64,000 nucleotides of DNA. Origin: Acidimicrobiales bacterium (GTDB lineage Bacteria > Actinomycetota > Acidimicrobiia > Acidimicrobiales > MedAcidi-G1). Below the pieces are notes generated by a model. It made no database searches and was not told the origin of the DNA. It worked only from the letters and a program-made list of their open reading frames with translations. The DNA lies in the NCBI GenBank assembly GCA_029242745.1, contig JAQWTI010000016.1:49034-113033 (forward strand). The letters are read 5' to 3'. The translations under genes and the position numbers were made by a program. Of this stretch, positions 17,730 to 26,397 are shown piece after piece; within the stretch, counting starts at the first letter, position 1; each line of letters opens with the position of its first letter.

Positions 17730-18665
17730 CTATTTGGCTTTGACTACGGTTCCGGCCACGATCAGATCCCATGCAGCTAGACCGACAGACTTAAACAATG
17801 TGATCTCATTATCTGACGATCTGCCAGCTTCACCGAGGCATAGTTCTGTTAGATCACCAGCCACGTCGTCGAAAGACCAGGTGCCAGATTCGGCGGCCAG
17901 AATTAGGTCACCGGCCTCGGCCGCTGAGGTTTCTCGGTTGTCGACAAAAACTGAGGATCGGGTAAGAAGGTCTGGCGCTACCTCCCGCCGGGCGGTTGAG
18001 TAACTCCCGACCAGTCCTACATGGGCGCCGGGCTGCACAGCCAAAGTTGGGATTACTGGCTCGCTTGATGTTGTACATCCGCAAACCACGTCGCAAGCCC
18101 CAGTGGTCTTTGGGGTGCCGCCCAGTAGGTGACGGTCGCCAACTAGCGCCTTCACCTCAGGGTCTTCCAGGAAAGCATGTGAAGATTCTTTTGTTCGTCC
18201 ACAAACCACAATTTTTACGACACTAGGGCGCACCACCAGCATTGCCTCTAGGTGGCCTCGGGCCTGCACTCCGGTGCCGAAGATCCCAAGGCTCGTTGCC
18301 TCGGGGCGTGCGAGCAAGTCGGCAGCTAGTGCGGAGGCAGCAGGGGTGCGAAGTGTGGTGAGTGCTGAGCCATCAAGGGTGGCAAGTGGGACTCCAGTCT
18401 CACGATCGCAGTACAGGTAGAAGCCGTGGATGAGAGGTAGGCCTCGGTCGCGGTTGCTCGACACGACATTTACAACTTTTACGCCAATGCCAGCTGTCGA
18501 TACAGCTGGCATCATCAGGAAGTCGTCTGACGGACCGAGGGAGACATGCGCCCGAGGATGTAGTGGGCCGAGTTGCAGGCTCCCTACCCGCAGGGCCTCG
18601 ATGCAAGTCGGCATGTCAACCACTGAGCGGATCGCCTCGGCGTCAAAGTGGAGAAGTGCGCTCAT
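17730..18665 (-). CDS. Ornithine cyclodeaminase / mu-crystallin family reductase
   Basis: NAD(P)-binding enzyme of the OCD/mu-crystallin family, 311 residues. Motifs: GIGVKVVNVV near the substrate pocket, and the Rossmann loop LGIFGTGVQARGHLEAM followed by VVCGRT. Members include ornithine cyclodeaminase, alanine dehydrogenase and delta1-pyrroline-2-carboxylate reductase. The neighbour is a proline-racemase-family gene whose stop overlaps this start by four bases (ATGA), so pyrroline-2-carboxylate reductase of D-proline or hydroxyproline breakdown is the most attractive reading. This specificity is inferred from context only. Confidence 0.85.
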   Translation of the reverse strand: MSALLHFDAEAIRSVVDMPTCIEALRVGSLQLGPLHPRAHVSLGPSDDFLMMPAVSTAGIGVKVVNVVSSNRDRGLPLIHGFYLYCDRETGVPLATLDGSALTTLRTPAASALAADLLARPEATSLGIFGTGVQARGHLEAMLVVRPSVVKIVVCGRTKESSHAFLEDPEVKALVGDRHLLGGTPKTTGACDVVCGCTTSSEPVIPTLAVQPGAHVGLVGSYSTARREVAPDLLTRSSVFVDNRETSAAEAGDLILAAESGTWSFDDVAGDLTELCLGEAGRSSDNEITLFKSVGLAAWDLIVAGTVVKAK

Positions 18666-19708
18666 CGAAATAGAAATCCTAGGCCGATTGGGTCGTTGGG
18701 GTCCATTGTGAAGTGGCTGATGGCGTGTCGGTATGCCGATCCCTCCACGCTGGGTGTAATCCCTTCCGATGTGCTCGCTTCGATTCGGGCGTCGAATATG
18801 CCGCCGGCCACACCTTCGCTGTAGAACGATTCACCTATCCCAAGTGTCCCATCATCGTGCAGTAGTGCCAGCCGAGCACACGTCCCTGATCCGCACGGCG
18901 AACGGTCGACTTGGCCGTCAGCGAATACCGTCACGTTCCGCTGCTGAAATGCACCCATGGAGGCCACGGTTTCGTGGAGGATTGTGCCGTAGAGGTCAGA
19001 TAGTCGAGGATCAGAGGGGTGGGTAACTGAAGGGTGATTCTGTAGCGCGACTTTGATTTCTCGTCCAAGGGTTGTCAGTTGGTTGACATCACGAGGCCGA
19101 CACGACACGGGCAGATCGTCTATCGCCACTGAGGCGTAGAACGCTCCCCCAAACGATATGTGGGCGGTTACTGGTCCCAGTTCGGTGTTGACCAACAAGT
19201 TCCGGGCGGCCACAAATGATTTGACGTTGGTGAATCGAATCGAGGTGACTCTCCCTTCAACCATGCGTGCCACTGTGTGAAGACGACCAGAAGGTACGTC
19301 CACGACGACTGCAACTTCACCGCTCGCTGGGGCGGGGACCAGGCCGGTCTCGATGGCCCATGTTGCTGTGGCGATTGTGCCGTGACCACATGCTGTCGAG
19401 AATCCATCCTTGTGGAAGAACACCACACCGATGTCGCCCTCTGAGTCATTAGGTGGAACGATCATTCCTCCGTACATGTCCGCGTGTCCTCGAGGTTCTT
19501 GAACCAGGAATCGTCGATGCTCATCGAGGTGAGCCATAGCCCACGAGCGTCGATCGAGGACGGTGGCCCCTTCCATGGAGCCCAAGTCAACGATGCGGAA
19601 TGGTTCACCGGCGGTGTGGTAGTCGTGAGCGACGATCGTCTCACCAAGCCCCAATACCATGCTGGCGGACCGTAGTACGGTTGCTGCCTGTTGTTGTAGA
19701 CGCACCAT
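18662..19708 (-). CDS. Proline racemase family protein
   Basis: Cofactor-independent racemase/epimerase/dehydratase of the proline racemase family, 348 residues. The two active-site positions are both cysteine: first in STACGHGTIA, second in SPCGSGTCARLAL. Family knowledge: Cys/Cys occurs in proline racemase and 4-hydroxyproline 2-epimerase, whereas trans-3-hydroxyproline dehydratases replace one Cys by Thr or Ser. So epimerase or racemase activity is favoured, and the adjacent OCD-family gene could reduce a derived imine. Start at ATG 19708; ATG 19660 is an alternative, and neither has a clear ribosome-binding site. First gene of a racemase - OCD - MFS operon. Confidence 0.88.
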   Translation of the reverse strand: MVRLQQQAATVLRSASMVLGLGETIVAHDYHTAGEPFRIVDLGSMEGATVLDRRSWAMAHLDEHRRFLVQEPRGHADMYGGMIVPPNDSEGDIGVVFFHKDGFSTACGHGTIATATWAIETGLVPAPASGEVAVVVDVPSGRLHTVARMVEGRVTSIRFTNVKSFVAARNLLVNTELGPVTAHISFGGAFYASVAIDDLPVSCRPRDVNQLTTLGREIKVALQNHPSVTHPSDPRLSDLYGTILHETVASMGAFQQRNVTVFADGQVDRSPCGSGTCARLALLHDDGTLGIGESFYSEGVAGGIFDARIEASTSEGITPSVEGSAYRHAISHFTMDPNDPIGLGFLFR

Positions 19709-19830
19709 CAGGTTGAGCTAATCGTCAAGACTGAGATCGTTTACGTCAGAGGTGCTCTTTGGCGAATTTGCGTCCAGCCAAACAGCAGTTGGAGCGACTA
19801 TCTCGAATTGTGTTCTTGGACTTCTAGCGA

Positions 19831-19900
19831 GCGGGTGACGAGAATCGAACTCGCGTCATCAGCTTGGGAAGCTGAGGTTCTACCATTGAACTACACCCGC
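19831..19900 (-). tRNA. tRNA-Gly (anticodon CCC)
   Basis: The reverse complement folds as a complete cloverleaf: acceptor GCGGGTG pairs exactly with CACCCGC, D-stem GTTC/GAAC, anticodon stem TCAGC/GCTGA around loop TTCCCAA giving anticodon CCC, and T-arm GCGAG-TTCGATT-CTCGT. It reads GGG codons. The 3' CCA is not encoded, so the CCA-adding enzyme at 2.0 kb is needed for maturation. Confidence 0.97.
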
Positions 19901-20143
19901 GAGCCTTGAAATATCAAGGTCCTAATATTTACGAACTCTTTGCTGCACCTCGGATGCAAGTTGTAAGGACTAGAGAACTTTTGTAGGAGTCTTAAAAGAA
20001 CTACTTCAATCGCTGTGGAAGTTGACCTTCTTGAGAATACTGGCCTATTTTCTGGGGACAGTAACCGGGGTTAGAGATCCAGATGTAGGTGGTCTTGGTT
20101 TTAAGGCCTTGTCTACATAGCCGACCCGCTGGTGAACCAGTTC
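19901..20143. other. Intergenic region, no gene seen
   Basis: Together with 19709-19830 this is a gene-poor stretch around the tRNA. I see no supported coding frame. A small hairpin CCTTGA-AATA-TCAAGG lies next to the tRNA at about 19904-19919 without a T-tract. The promoters of the tRNA and of the racemase operon, both on the minus strand, are presumably here. Confidence 0.5.
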
Positions 20144-21259
20144 TCAGAGTGCTTTTAGCTCGGTTTGCAGTTCGTTCATTGCTTCAAAACTGAAGCGGGC
20201 TAGATCTGGATCACCGAGCCCGGTGATGTTCCACATCACTAAGTGGCGCAAGCCGGCAGCGTGGTAGCTGGCGATCTCCTCAACTAGTTGTTCAACAGTT
20301 CCTGCAAACGCGTAGTGGGCAGAGACTTTTGGTGGGATCGCTTTGACGATCCGATCGACCTCTGCGCGGGGAATACGACTTGGTATGAAGTCATGAAAAC
20401 CTCCGTCAGTGCCGAGTGGAGGGGGGACCCCAAGACTTTCGAAGACCCAATTGGGCATGAGAATGCAGAGCATCCGAATCATTTCTGAGGCGAGTAGGCG
20501 GTCAACTGATTCCTGATCTGGCCCTACTAAGACATAGCCCAACATTCCGGGAACGAAGTGGTCTATGTTTCGACCCGAATCTTGGGCAGCTGTGCGTATT
20601 CGTTCCAGAGAATCTCGGTAAGCCGCAGGAGACATCTTGGTGGGGAGCCAACCGTCGGCGTATTGGCCTGTCAGTGAAAGCATCCGGGGACCATGGGCTG
20701 CCAGCCAGATTTCCGGGGGACTTGTGCCGTATGGATCAAGGCCCATAACTGCGTCCTGGAGTCGGAAATGCTTACCTTCGAAGTTAACGGTCTCACTTCC
20801 GGCGTTCATTAATAGTCGGATGACTTCTAGGCCTTCGGCGAGTTTTGCAACTGGCTTATCCCAGTCGATGCCATAGGGCTGTATGTTGAGTTGTTCGCCA
20901 GAGCCAAGTCCCAAGATGGCTCTGCCCTTGGTCATGTGGTCAAGGGTGAGCATTGTCTGGGCGATGGAAGCTGGGTGTCGTCGAAGCAGGTCGGTTACGC
21001 AGGTCCCGACACGTATCCGTTCAGTCTGTGCTCCAATTGCCGCCATCATCGCGAATGGGTCTACGTGCACGTGGCTGGAGGGTTGGTGCTTAGCCAGTGG
21101 GGTGAAGTCTTCGTTCCACATGCTGTCCGGATGCCAGCCCATGAGGTGGTCTGGCCACCACAATGCGTCGTAGCCCAGTTTCTCCATCTTGATGCCGAGA
21201 GAAATGCCTCGATCCACTGGCGGGATTATTTGACCAGGGGCTCCTAGTTGAATGTCCAT
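20144..21259 (-). CDS. LLM-class F420/flavin-dependent oxidoreductase
   Basis: Luciferase-like (bacterial luciferase / F420-dependent methylene-H4MPT reductase superfamily) oxidoreductase, 371 residues. Typical segments are YDALWWPDHLMGW, TERIRVGTCVTDLLRRHPA, LDHMTKGRAILGLGSGE, PPEIWLAAHGPRML and YADGWLPTKMSP. Length and N-terminus resemble the actinobacterial phthiodiolone-ketoreductase-like subgroup, which uses F420; cofactor choice is inference. It is divergent from the TetR gene across a 472-bp region and is a likely target of it. ATG 21259 has an AGAGAGGTGA-like ribosome-binding site upstream. Confidence 0.87.
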   Translation of the reverse strand: MDIQLGAPGQIIPPVDRGISLGIKMEKLGYDALWWPDHLMGWHPDSMWNEDFTPLAKHQPSSHVHVDPFAMMAAIGAQTERIRVGTCVTDLLRRHPASIAQTMLTLDHMTKGRAILGLGSGEQLNIQPYGIDWDKPVAKLAEGLEVIRLLMNAGSETVNFEGKHFRLQDAVMGLDPYGTSPPEIWLAAHGPRMLSLTGQYADGWLPTKMSPAAYRDSLERIRTAAQDSGRNIDHFVPGMLGYVLVGPDQESVDRLLASEMIRMLCILMPNWVFESLGVPPPLGTDGGFHDFIPSRIPRAEVDRIVKAIPPKVSAHYAFAGTVEQLVEEIASYHAAGLRHLVMWNITGLGDPDLARFSFEAMNELQTELKAL

Positions 21260-21731
21260 TCTTCACCTCTCTTTGACAGATCAAGAGTCTCTGCCTTACT
21301 GACGGTTCCTATCAGGCAGTTCTCTCTTAGCGGCACTTACTGGTAGTGACATTCGTCAGGGTTGAGTTCTGCGGGTTTAACGAGCCGGCACGTGTGGGTT
21401 GTGCAACTCCGTCGGGTTGTCTGGAATCTGTGAGCTTGCTTTCCTGTGGCTGTGTTTCTTTTTTGGTGGTTGTTCGTTACGAGATCCGTGAGTCACCAAC
21501 CGCTGTTTCGTTTGGTGGAACAGAATAGGAGTTTTTCATTAGTTCCGACTAAGTTCACCTATCAGGATTTGCGTTGGTAAAAGCGACTGCAATTATCAAC
21601 CACCCAACAAAAACCCTATTGGCGATCACATAGTTGTTTTTCGGTTTGAGTTTCTACTGGTACGCGGAGATGCATGACCGTAAAGTTGTGCTTCTGTAAA
21701 GAAGTGATGTCTACGACTAAGGAAATATTCG
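21260..21731. other. Divergent regulatory region, no gene seen
   Basis: 472 bp between the LLM oxidoreductase (minus) and the TetR gene (plus). A 60-codon frame at 21346-21528 has no recognisable features and is not called. The stretch becomes AT-rich after 21530 and contains the inverted repeat at 21494-21517. It probably holds the promoters of both flanking genes. Confidence 0.5.
21494..21517. promoter_or_regulatory. Inverted repeat, candidate TetR operator
   Basis: CACCAACCG and CGTTTGGTG are 9-bp half-sites (8 of 9 complementary) separated by CTGTTT, in the divergent region upstream of the TetR gene. The half-site CAAcCG/CGtTTG is the one found in the other palindromes of this region, but the spacer is 6 rather than 2 nt. 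Candidate autoregulatory site. Confidence 0.4.
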
Positions 21732-22409
21732 ATGCCAAAGAGTCCACGGAAGGCAGATCACGCTGGGACATCGTCGAATAACCGGTTGGAATCTATTGTC
21801 GATGCTGCTGCTCTGATGTTTCATACAAAAGGGTATGCAGCAACATCGACTCAAGATATTGCTAACGAAGTGGGATTACTAAAGGGCTCAATTTATTACT
21901 ATATAAATAGCAAAGAAGATTTACTATTTCGAATAATAGAGGAGTCACACGAGGGTGCTCTCAGAGCGATCTCAACAGTGTCTCACCTAGATGTGAGCCC
22001 TTTGGCGCAGTCCTATGCCCTTGTAAATACCCATGTAAAGGTATTTCATGATGATCGAGTTAAGCACTCGGTGTTCTTTCGTGAATTCCGGTCGCTATCT
22101 GATGATCGTAAAGAGATCATCCGAGGTGCTGGTCATGCGTACTCTCTCTTCCTTCGAAGCATTCTTGTGGAAGGTCAAGAATTAGGCCAGGTTGATCCTG
22201 GCCTGAACACGAGAATGGCTACTTCCGGGATCGTTGGCATGATGAATTCGATGTCGTTCTGGTATCAGGAGGGGGGGTCTTGGACTCCCGAGGAAATAGG
22301 AAGTCAATTTGGAGAACAAGTGGTGCTGGGACTTGCAAGTGAAGAGTGTATTGTTTCTTCTGGTGGAAGAAAGTCTCTTATTAAACAGATTCGTGGAGAA
22401 CTCTCGTAA
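21732..22409 (+). CDS. TetR-family transcriptional regulator
   Basis: DNA-binding repressor, 225 residues. The N-terminal helix-turn-helix is clear: IVDAAALMFHTKGYAATST, DIANEVGLLKGSIYYYINSKEDLLFRI (about residues 20-70). The C-terminal ligand domain (RSLSDDRKEIIRGAGH, then GMMNSMSFWYQEGGSWTPEEIG) resembles TetR regulators of actinobacterial fatty-acid and steroid catabolism such as KstR2, whose ligands are acyl-CoA thioesters; the ligand here is inferred only. It is the only transcription factor in the window, at the start of the 22-61 kb catabolic block, and probably controls the CAAmCG-NN-CGkTTG palindromes. Its own DNA is more AT-rich than its neighbours. Confidence 0.9.
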   Translation: MPKSPRKADHAGTSSNNRLESIVDAAALMFHTKGYAATSTQDIANEVGLLKGSIYYYINSKEDLLFRIIEESHEGALRAISTVSHLDVSPLAQSYALVNTHVKVFHDDRVKHSVFFREFRSLSDDRKEIIRGAGHAYSLFLRSILVEGQELGQVDPGLNTRMATSGIVGMMNSMSFWYQEGGSWTPEEIGSQFGEQVVLGLASEECIVSSGGRKSLIKQIRGELS

Positions 22410-22515
22410 AGTATAATTCTTAAGTTATAAACTTCTAATTATTAAATAGTTAATTTAGAGTTCTCTAATTTAACTAATTTTATTTGAAGTCTCTGAACAG
22501 AAAGCTGGAGTTGGA

Positions 22516-23268
22516 ATGAACGGTGCTGCACTTGTTGTTGGAGGTAGTGGCGCAATAGGAGCGGCGATCTGTAGAACCATTGCATCGCAGGGGATGGATG
22601 TAGTCATCACGGCGCGGTCGAGTGCGGAGTCGGCGAACCGTGTGGCTTCGGAGGTTGAGCAATTAGGCAGACGAAGTGTTGTGGTGGAAGTTGACCTGAA
22701 CCAGCCGGAGACCCTCGAGAATGCAGTTCAGGAAACTGTCGACAAGATGGGTTCGCTGGATTCTCTGGTCTATGCGGCTGGCCCACTTGCCGATCAGATG
22801 TGGTGCAGCACTATTGATACGGAAAAGTACGCATCGCATCTGACTGCTGAGGCGGTGGGTTTTTTTGCCAGTGTTCGTCAGGCAATTCCGCACCTCAGGG
22901 AATCGGCTGGTTCGGTGGTTGCTGTTACTTCAGTTGCGGTACGCCGTAACGTTCCGCGTGATGTTTTGTCAGCATCCCCGAAGGCAGCGATTGAAGCTGT
23001 GATTCGCAGTGTTGCCGCTGAGGAGGGTAGGTATGGCCTCCGGGCTAACGCCGTGGGGGTTGGTCTCCTGGCCGATGGGATGGCCCAAAGGTTGATTGAG
23101 TCGGGTGCGGTGGGAGCAGAGGCCATGGGTGAGACCGAGGCAGCACTGCCGATGAGACGATTAGGTAAGGCGAGTGAGATCGCAGAAGTTGTTGCTTTCC
23201 TGGCTTCGCCTGCCGCCTCATACGTCACTGGCCAGGTGATTGACGTTGATGGCGGCTATTCGATTTAG
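22516..23268 (+). CDS. SDR-family protein lacking the catalytic Tyr
   Basis: Short-chain dehydrogenase/reductase fold, 250 residues. The nucleotide loop is GGSGAIGAAI; the usual catalytic Ser is in AVTSVAV. At the YxxxK position the sequence reads DVLSASPKAA: Lys is present, but the residue four before it is Ser instead of Tyr. The C-terminus (ASYVTGQVIDVDGGYSI) is canonical. Either chemistry differs or the protein is no longer a classical oxidoreductase. It is preceded by the TetR gene (106-bp AT-rich gap) and followed by an operator and the thiolase. Substrate unknown. Confidence 0.85.
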   Translation: MNGAALVVGGSGAIGAAICRTIASQGMDVVITARSSAESANRVASEVEQLGRRSVVVEVDLNQPETLENAVQETVDKMGSLDSLVYAAGPLADQMWCSTIDTEKYASHLTAEAVGFFASVRQAIPHLRESAGSVVAVTSVAVRRNVPRDVLSASPKAAIEAVIRSVAAEEGRYGLRANAVGVGLLADGMAQRLIESGAVGAEAMGETEAALPMRRLGKASEIAEVVAFLASPAASYVTGQVIDVDGGYSI

Positions 23269-23306
23269 TTATTCAGGGGGAAGCCTGTGAACTTATGCGT
23301 CGTTAA

Positions 23307-23324
23307 TTCAAACGGTCGTTTGAA
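23307..23324. promoter_or_regulatory. Perfect palindrome upstream of thiolase, candidate operator
   Basis: TTCAAACG-GT-CGTTTGAA is an exact 8-bp inverted repeat with a 2-nt centre, 84 bp before the thiolase ATG. A TATGCT -10-like hexamer follows at 23342-23347. Its core CAAACG-NN-CGTTTG is shared with the other sites in the catabolic region. Confidence 0.6.
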
Positions 23325-23408
23325 CAGTGGTTTCTTGGCCCTATGCTCTAGTTCCAGTTTGGAGAACCATTGCTGAAATGCGATGGCAGTTGTACCGGAG
23401 GTTGCTGA

Positions 23409-24554
23409 ATGTCTGAGGCGTTCATCATCGATGCTGTTCGTTCGCCTATGGGTCGCTTTCGTGGTGGGCTGAGTGGGCTTCATCCTGTTGATCTTGGAGC
23501 GGAAGTTCTCCGAGGACTAATGGAACGGGTGACTATCGATCCGGCAGAGGTCGACGACGTTATTTGGGGGTGTGTAGGGCAGATTGGAGCCCAGGCATTC
23601 AATGTTGGCAGGAACTGCTGGCTGGCGGCTGGGTTCGATGACAGTGTTCCAGCGGTGACGCTTGATCGACAATGTGGCTCCTCGCAGCAGGCTGTGCACT
23701 TTGCCTCGCAGGCGATCCGCTCCGGCGACATGGACCTCGTCGTTGCTGGCGGTGTTGAGGTAATGAGTCTTGTGACTCTGAACAGCCAGGCTGACGTCGG
23801 TCCAGATCTTGGTATGGGCTATCCCTTCGATGCAGAACTTTGGACAGAACGCTTTGGTGAACAGGTCGTTCATCAGTTTCGTGGAGGGAACCTGATAGCC
23901 GAAAAGTGGGGGGTAAGTGCGGGGCAGATGAACCAACTGGCCCTGAAGAGCCACCAGGCGGCGACTGATGCTTGGTCCGCAGGGCGCTTCGATTCTCAAT
24001 TTCTTGTGGTCAATGGAGTACAGCGAGACGAAGGAATACGCGAAACCACTATTGAAAAGATGGAGTCGCTTAGTCCGTTCAGCGAATTTGGTCCGTTGAC
24101 GGCTGCGATGTCTAGCCAGTTGACAGATGGTTCTGCTGCAATTCTTGTGGCCTCCGAAGAAGCGGTTGAACGGTACGGGCTGCAACCAATGGCTCGAGTC
24201 CATACCGCAGTGGTAACTGGTAGTGATCCAGTCCTCATACTGACTGGTCCGATCCCCGCTACGAGAAAGGCCATGGAGAAATCTGGTCTTTCACTAGATG
24301 ACATCGGCCTTTTCGAGTGCAATGAGGCCTTTGCGTCTGTGGTGCTTGCTTGGGAAAAAGAAATTGGAGTCAATCCTGATCTTGTGAATGTCAACGGTGG
24401 AGCGATTGCATTGGGGCACCCACTTGGTGCAAGTGGCGCACGTCTTATGACCACACTCGTCCACGAGATGGCACGAACTGGAACCAAATACGGTCTGCAG
24501 ACCATGTGTGAGGGTGGCGGATTGTCAAATGCCACCATTCTTGAATTGGTCTAG
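23409..24554 (+). CDS. Thiolase (acetyl-CoA C-acyltransferase)
   Basis: Thiolytic enzyme, 381 residues, cleaving a 3-oxoacyl-CoA with CoA in a beta-oxidation-like pathway. All catalytic residues are visible: nucleophilic Cys in DRQCGSSQQAV (about residue 89), CNEAFASV, His in NGGAIALGHPLGASGAR, and the second Cys in TMCEGGGLSNA. Family knowledge places FadA5/FadA6-type thiolases in steroid side-chain and ring degradation; which one this matches cannot be told here. A palindrome candidate for TetR binding lies upstream; the VOC gene follows after 49 bp. Confidence 0.93.
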   Translation: MSEAFIIDAVRSPMGRFRGGLSGLHPVDLGAEVLRGLMERVTIDPAEVDDVIWGCVGQIGAQAFNVGRNCWLAAGFDDSVPAVTLDRQCGSSQQAVHFASQAIRSGDMDLVVAGGVEVMSLVTLNSQADVGPDLGMGYPFDAELWTERFGEQVVHQFRGGNLIAEKWGVSAGQMNQLALKSHQAATDAWSAGRFDSQFLVVNGVQRDEGIRETTIEKMESLSPFSEFGPLTAAMSSQLTDGSAAILVASEEAVERYGLQPMARVHTAVVTGSDPVLILTGPIPATRKAMEKSGLSLDDIGLFECNEAFASVVLAWEKEIGVNPDLVNVNGGAIALGHPLGASGARLMTTLVHEMARTGTKYGLQTMCEGGGLSNATILELV

Positions 24555-24603
24555 ACGGCTTACAAATAGAAACAAACCACGTCAGAAAAGAAAGAAGAGA
24601 GTT

Positions 24604-25140
24604 GTGGGAATACATATCGACCATATTTCGCTCTTGGTGTCTGATCTAGACAAGGCCGAGGCCGATTGGGAGCACATCTTGGGAGTCCTCTCCCCAGAAC
24701 ACACCATGTCCGTTACAAGGGGTGAGGGGCAAGACGATGCTGACGGTACTCCCATGAAATGGGTCACGTTCCAGAATCCTGATCCCACGGGGGTGTCGAT
24801 TCAGCTGTGGTCCCCTTCCGAGGCGGGTCATTGGCCGGACAAAGTTCTAGCCAAGAAGGGTGAATACGTGCATCACATCGCCTTCTGTTCGGACAATTTC
24901 GACAAGATGATCAACGACTGTCGGGACGCAGAGATTCCACTGGTTCTCGACGAACCTTCGAATCCCGATACCCAGCCCTGGTTGAAGTGGAACTTTATTT
25001 CGCCTGAAAAGGCCCATGGCCCACTCATTGAATTGGCTACTCGCTACCTCGCAGGTGGAGAGAACTGGCTTCCGCACCCCGGCAACGCTGAAAACTCTGA
25101 ACTACTACACGAACTTGAAAATCGGTTTGTAGCCGAATAG
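24604..25140 (+). CDS. VOC-family protein
   Basis: Vicinal-oxygen-chelate (glyoxalase/epimerase/extradiol dioxygenase fold) protein, 178 residues. It begins MGIHIDHISLLVSDLDKAE and has VHHIAFCSDNFDKM in the middle, with metal-ligand-like His8, His95-96 and a late Glu (PLIELATRYL). These fit methylmalonyl-CoA-epimerase or lactoylglutathione-lyase-like members. The start is GTG 24604 with AAGAGAG upstream; the open frame back to 24508 overlaps the thiolase and is not used. Likely co-transcribed with the thiolase. Substrate unknown. Confidence 0.85.
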   Translation: MGIHIDHISLLVSDLDKAEADWEHILGVLSPEHTMSVTRGEGQDDADGTPMKWVTFQNPDPTGVSIQLWSPSEAGHWPDKVLAKKGEYVHHIAFCSDNFDKMINDCRDAEIPLVLDEPSNPDTQPWLKWNFISPEKAHGPLIELATRYLAGGENWLPHPGNAENSELLHELENRFVAE

Positions 25141-25153
25141 GCACAGAACATCC

Positions 25154-25191
25154 AGCGCCATCTTTAGTTGCTGACTGGCGCTCTGCTTTTT
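25154..25191 (+). terminator. Candidate intrinsic terminator
   Basis: AGCGCCA (25154-25160) pairs exactly with TGGCGCT (25176-25182) around a 15-nt loop and is followed by CTGC and five T residues. It lies directly after the VOC stop and could end or attenuate the thiolase-VOC transcript, although the next gene begins only 27 bp downstream. Confidence 0.5.
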
Positions 25192-25217
25192 GACATGAAC
25201 CTGTTGGAGTGCTGCTA

Positions 25218-26246
25218 ATGAAGCTCGGCGTGACTATGCCAGTTGAGGACGGTCTGTCTGCCAAAGACTTCGTCCGCATCGCTGTCGAGGCTGAGGAACT
25301 TGGTTACGACACGGTGGTTTGTGGTGAGATCTCCGGTGCCGAGGTGATGGCGACCTTAGGCATGATGGCTGCTCGGACTAGCCGAGTTCGACTGGCGTCT
25401 GGAATTATTCCGACTACCACTAGGGCGCCGGTTCTGGCAGCCATGGGATTTGCGACCTTATCTTCGATGGCGCCAGGGCGGATAGCAGTCGGGCTTGGTG
25501 CTTCAAGCCCGATCGTGGTTGGTGATTGGCATGGACGAGATTTCAAGAAGCCTCTTTCAACGACCCGTGACTTCATCAAGATCTTTCGTGCCGCGATTAG
25601 TGGTGAGAAGGTCTCTATGGAGACTGAGACACTTCGCACCCACAACTTTCGCCTAACTATTGATCCTGAAGGTGATTTACCTATCTGGCTAGCCGCTATT
25701 AACGACCGAATGCTTCGTTTAGCTGGGGCTATAGCCGACGGTGTGTTCCTAACTTGGTGTCCTCCAACTGAGGTCCAAAAGAAAGTTGATCTTGTCCGGG
25801 CAGGAGCCATTGAGGCAGGACGAGATCCGTCAGAGATCGAAGTAGTGCTCTCGTTTTGGGGTTTCGAAGGCAACGACGACGATGTATCCATCGTCCGGGA
25901 ACGTTGCCGGCGTTCGATTCTCGCGTATGCGATGGTTCCGACACATCAATCCGCTTTTTTAGATGCTTTCCCAACTCTTGCCAGAGCAGCATCAGCATGG
26001 GAAGCTGGTGACCGCAAGAAGGCGCTGGACCTTACTGGTGACGATGTGTTGGAGGCGATGTGCCCAATTGGGCCACCAGGAGTCGTCTCCGACCGGGTAC
26101 GGCAATATGTTGCTGCGGGAGTCGATCTTCCAGTTCTTTTCGTTGTAGGTCCAAGCCACTCAGGCCCGGAACCAGCTCTGCAAACCATGAAATCAACGGC
26201 AAGGGCCCTTGCGCTGACACCGTATGTGCCAGTGGCTGAGAGCTAG
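25218..26246 (+). CDS. LLM-class F420/flavin-dependent oxidoreductase
   Basis: Second luciferase-like oxidoreductase of the window, 342 residues. Segments typical of the superfamily: MKLGVTMPVEDG, AEELGYDTVVCGE, TSRVRLASGIIPTTTRAPV, PGRIAVGLGASSP, LPIWLAAINDRMLRLAG and AIADGVFLTWCPP. It matches the F420-dependent group in overall layout; the cofactor is inferred. GGAG at 25206-25209 precedes ATG 25218 by 8 nt, which decides the start. Located between thiolase/VOC and the flavoprotein gene on the same strand. Confidence 0.88.
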   Translation: MKLGVTMPVEDGLSAKDFVRIAVEAEELGYDTVVCGEISGAEVMATLGMMAARTSRVRLASGIIPTTTRAPVLAAMGFATLSSMAPGRIAVGLGASSPIVVGDWHGRDFKKPLSTTRDFIKIFRAAISGEKVSMETETLRTHNFRLTIDPEGDLPIWLAAINDRMLRLAGAIADGVFLTWCPPTEVQKKVDLVRAGAIEAGRDPSEIEVVLSFWGFEGNDDDVSIVRERCRRSILAYAMVPTHQSAFLDAFPTLARAASAWEAGDRKKALDLTGDDVLEAMCPIGPPGVVSDRVRQYVAAGVDLPVLFVVGPSHSGPEPALQTMKSTARALALTPYVPVAES

Positions 26247-26291
26247 GCCGAGTGGAAATTAGAGGGTCTGGAAGGTACTGTTTCTTAAGAA

Positions 26292-26309
26292 AACGACCGT
26301 TTGGTTGGT
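26292..26309. promoter_or_regulatory. Candidate TetR operator upstream of flavoprotein
   Basis: AACGACCGTTTGGTTGGT matches the 18-mer ACCAACCGTTCGGTTGGT at 15 of 18 positions and contains the core AAACGACCGTTT (from 26291) shared with the palindrome at 23307. It lies 89 bp before the ATG of the flavoprotein gene. Confidence 0.5.
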
Positions 26310-26397
26310 ATTCAGGTGGCAAAAGATTCCATGTACGGCAAGGGCTGAAAGATCCCTGGCTTCTAGGGATCGTTCACAATTGATGGGAAGTTAGCCG

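Noticed and set aside
23517..24203. 228-codon open frame antisense to the thiolase
   Set aside because: The thiolase carries every catalytic motif on the other strand, and the antisense translation shows no family pattern.
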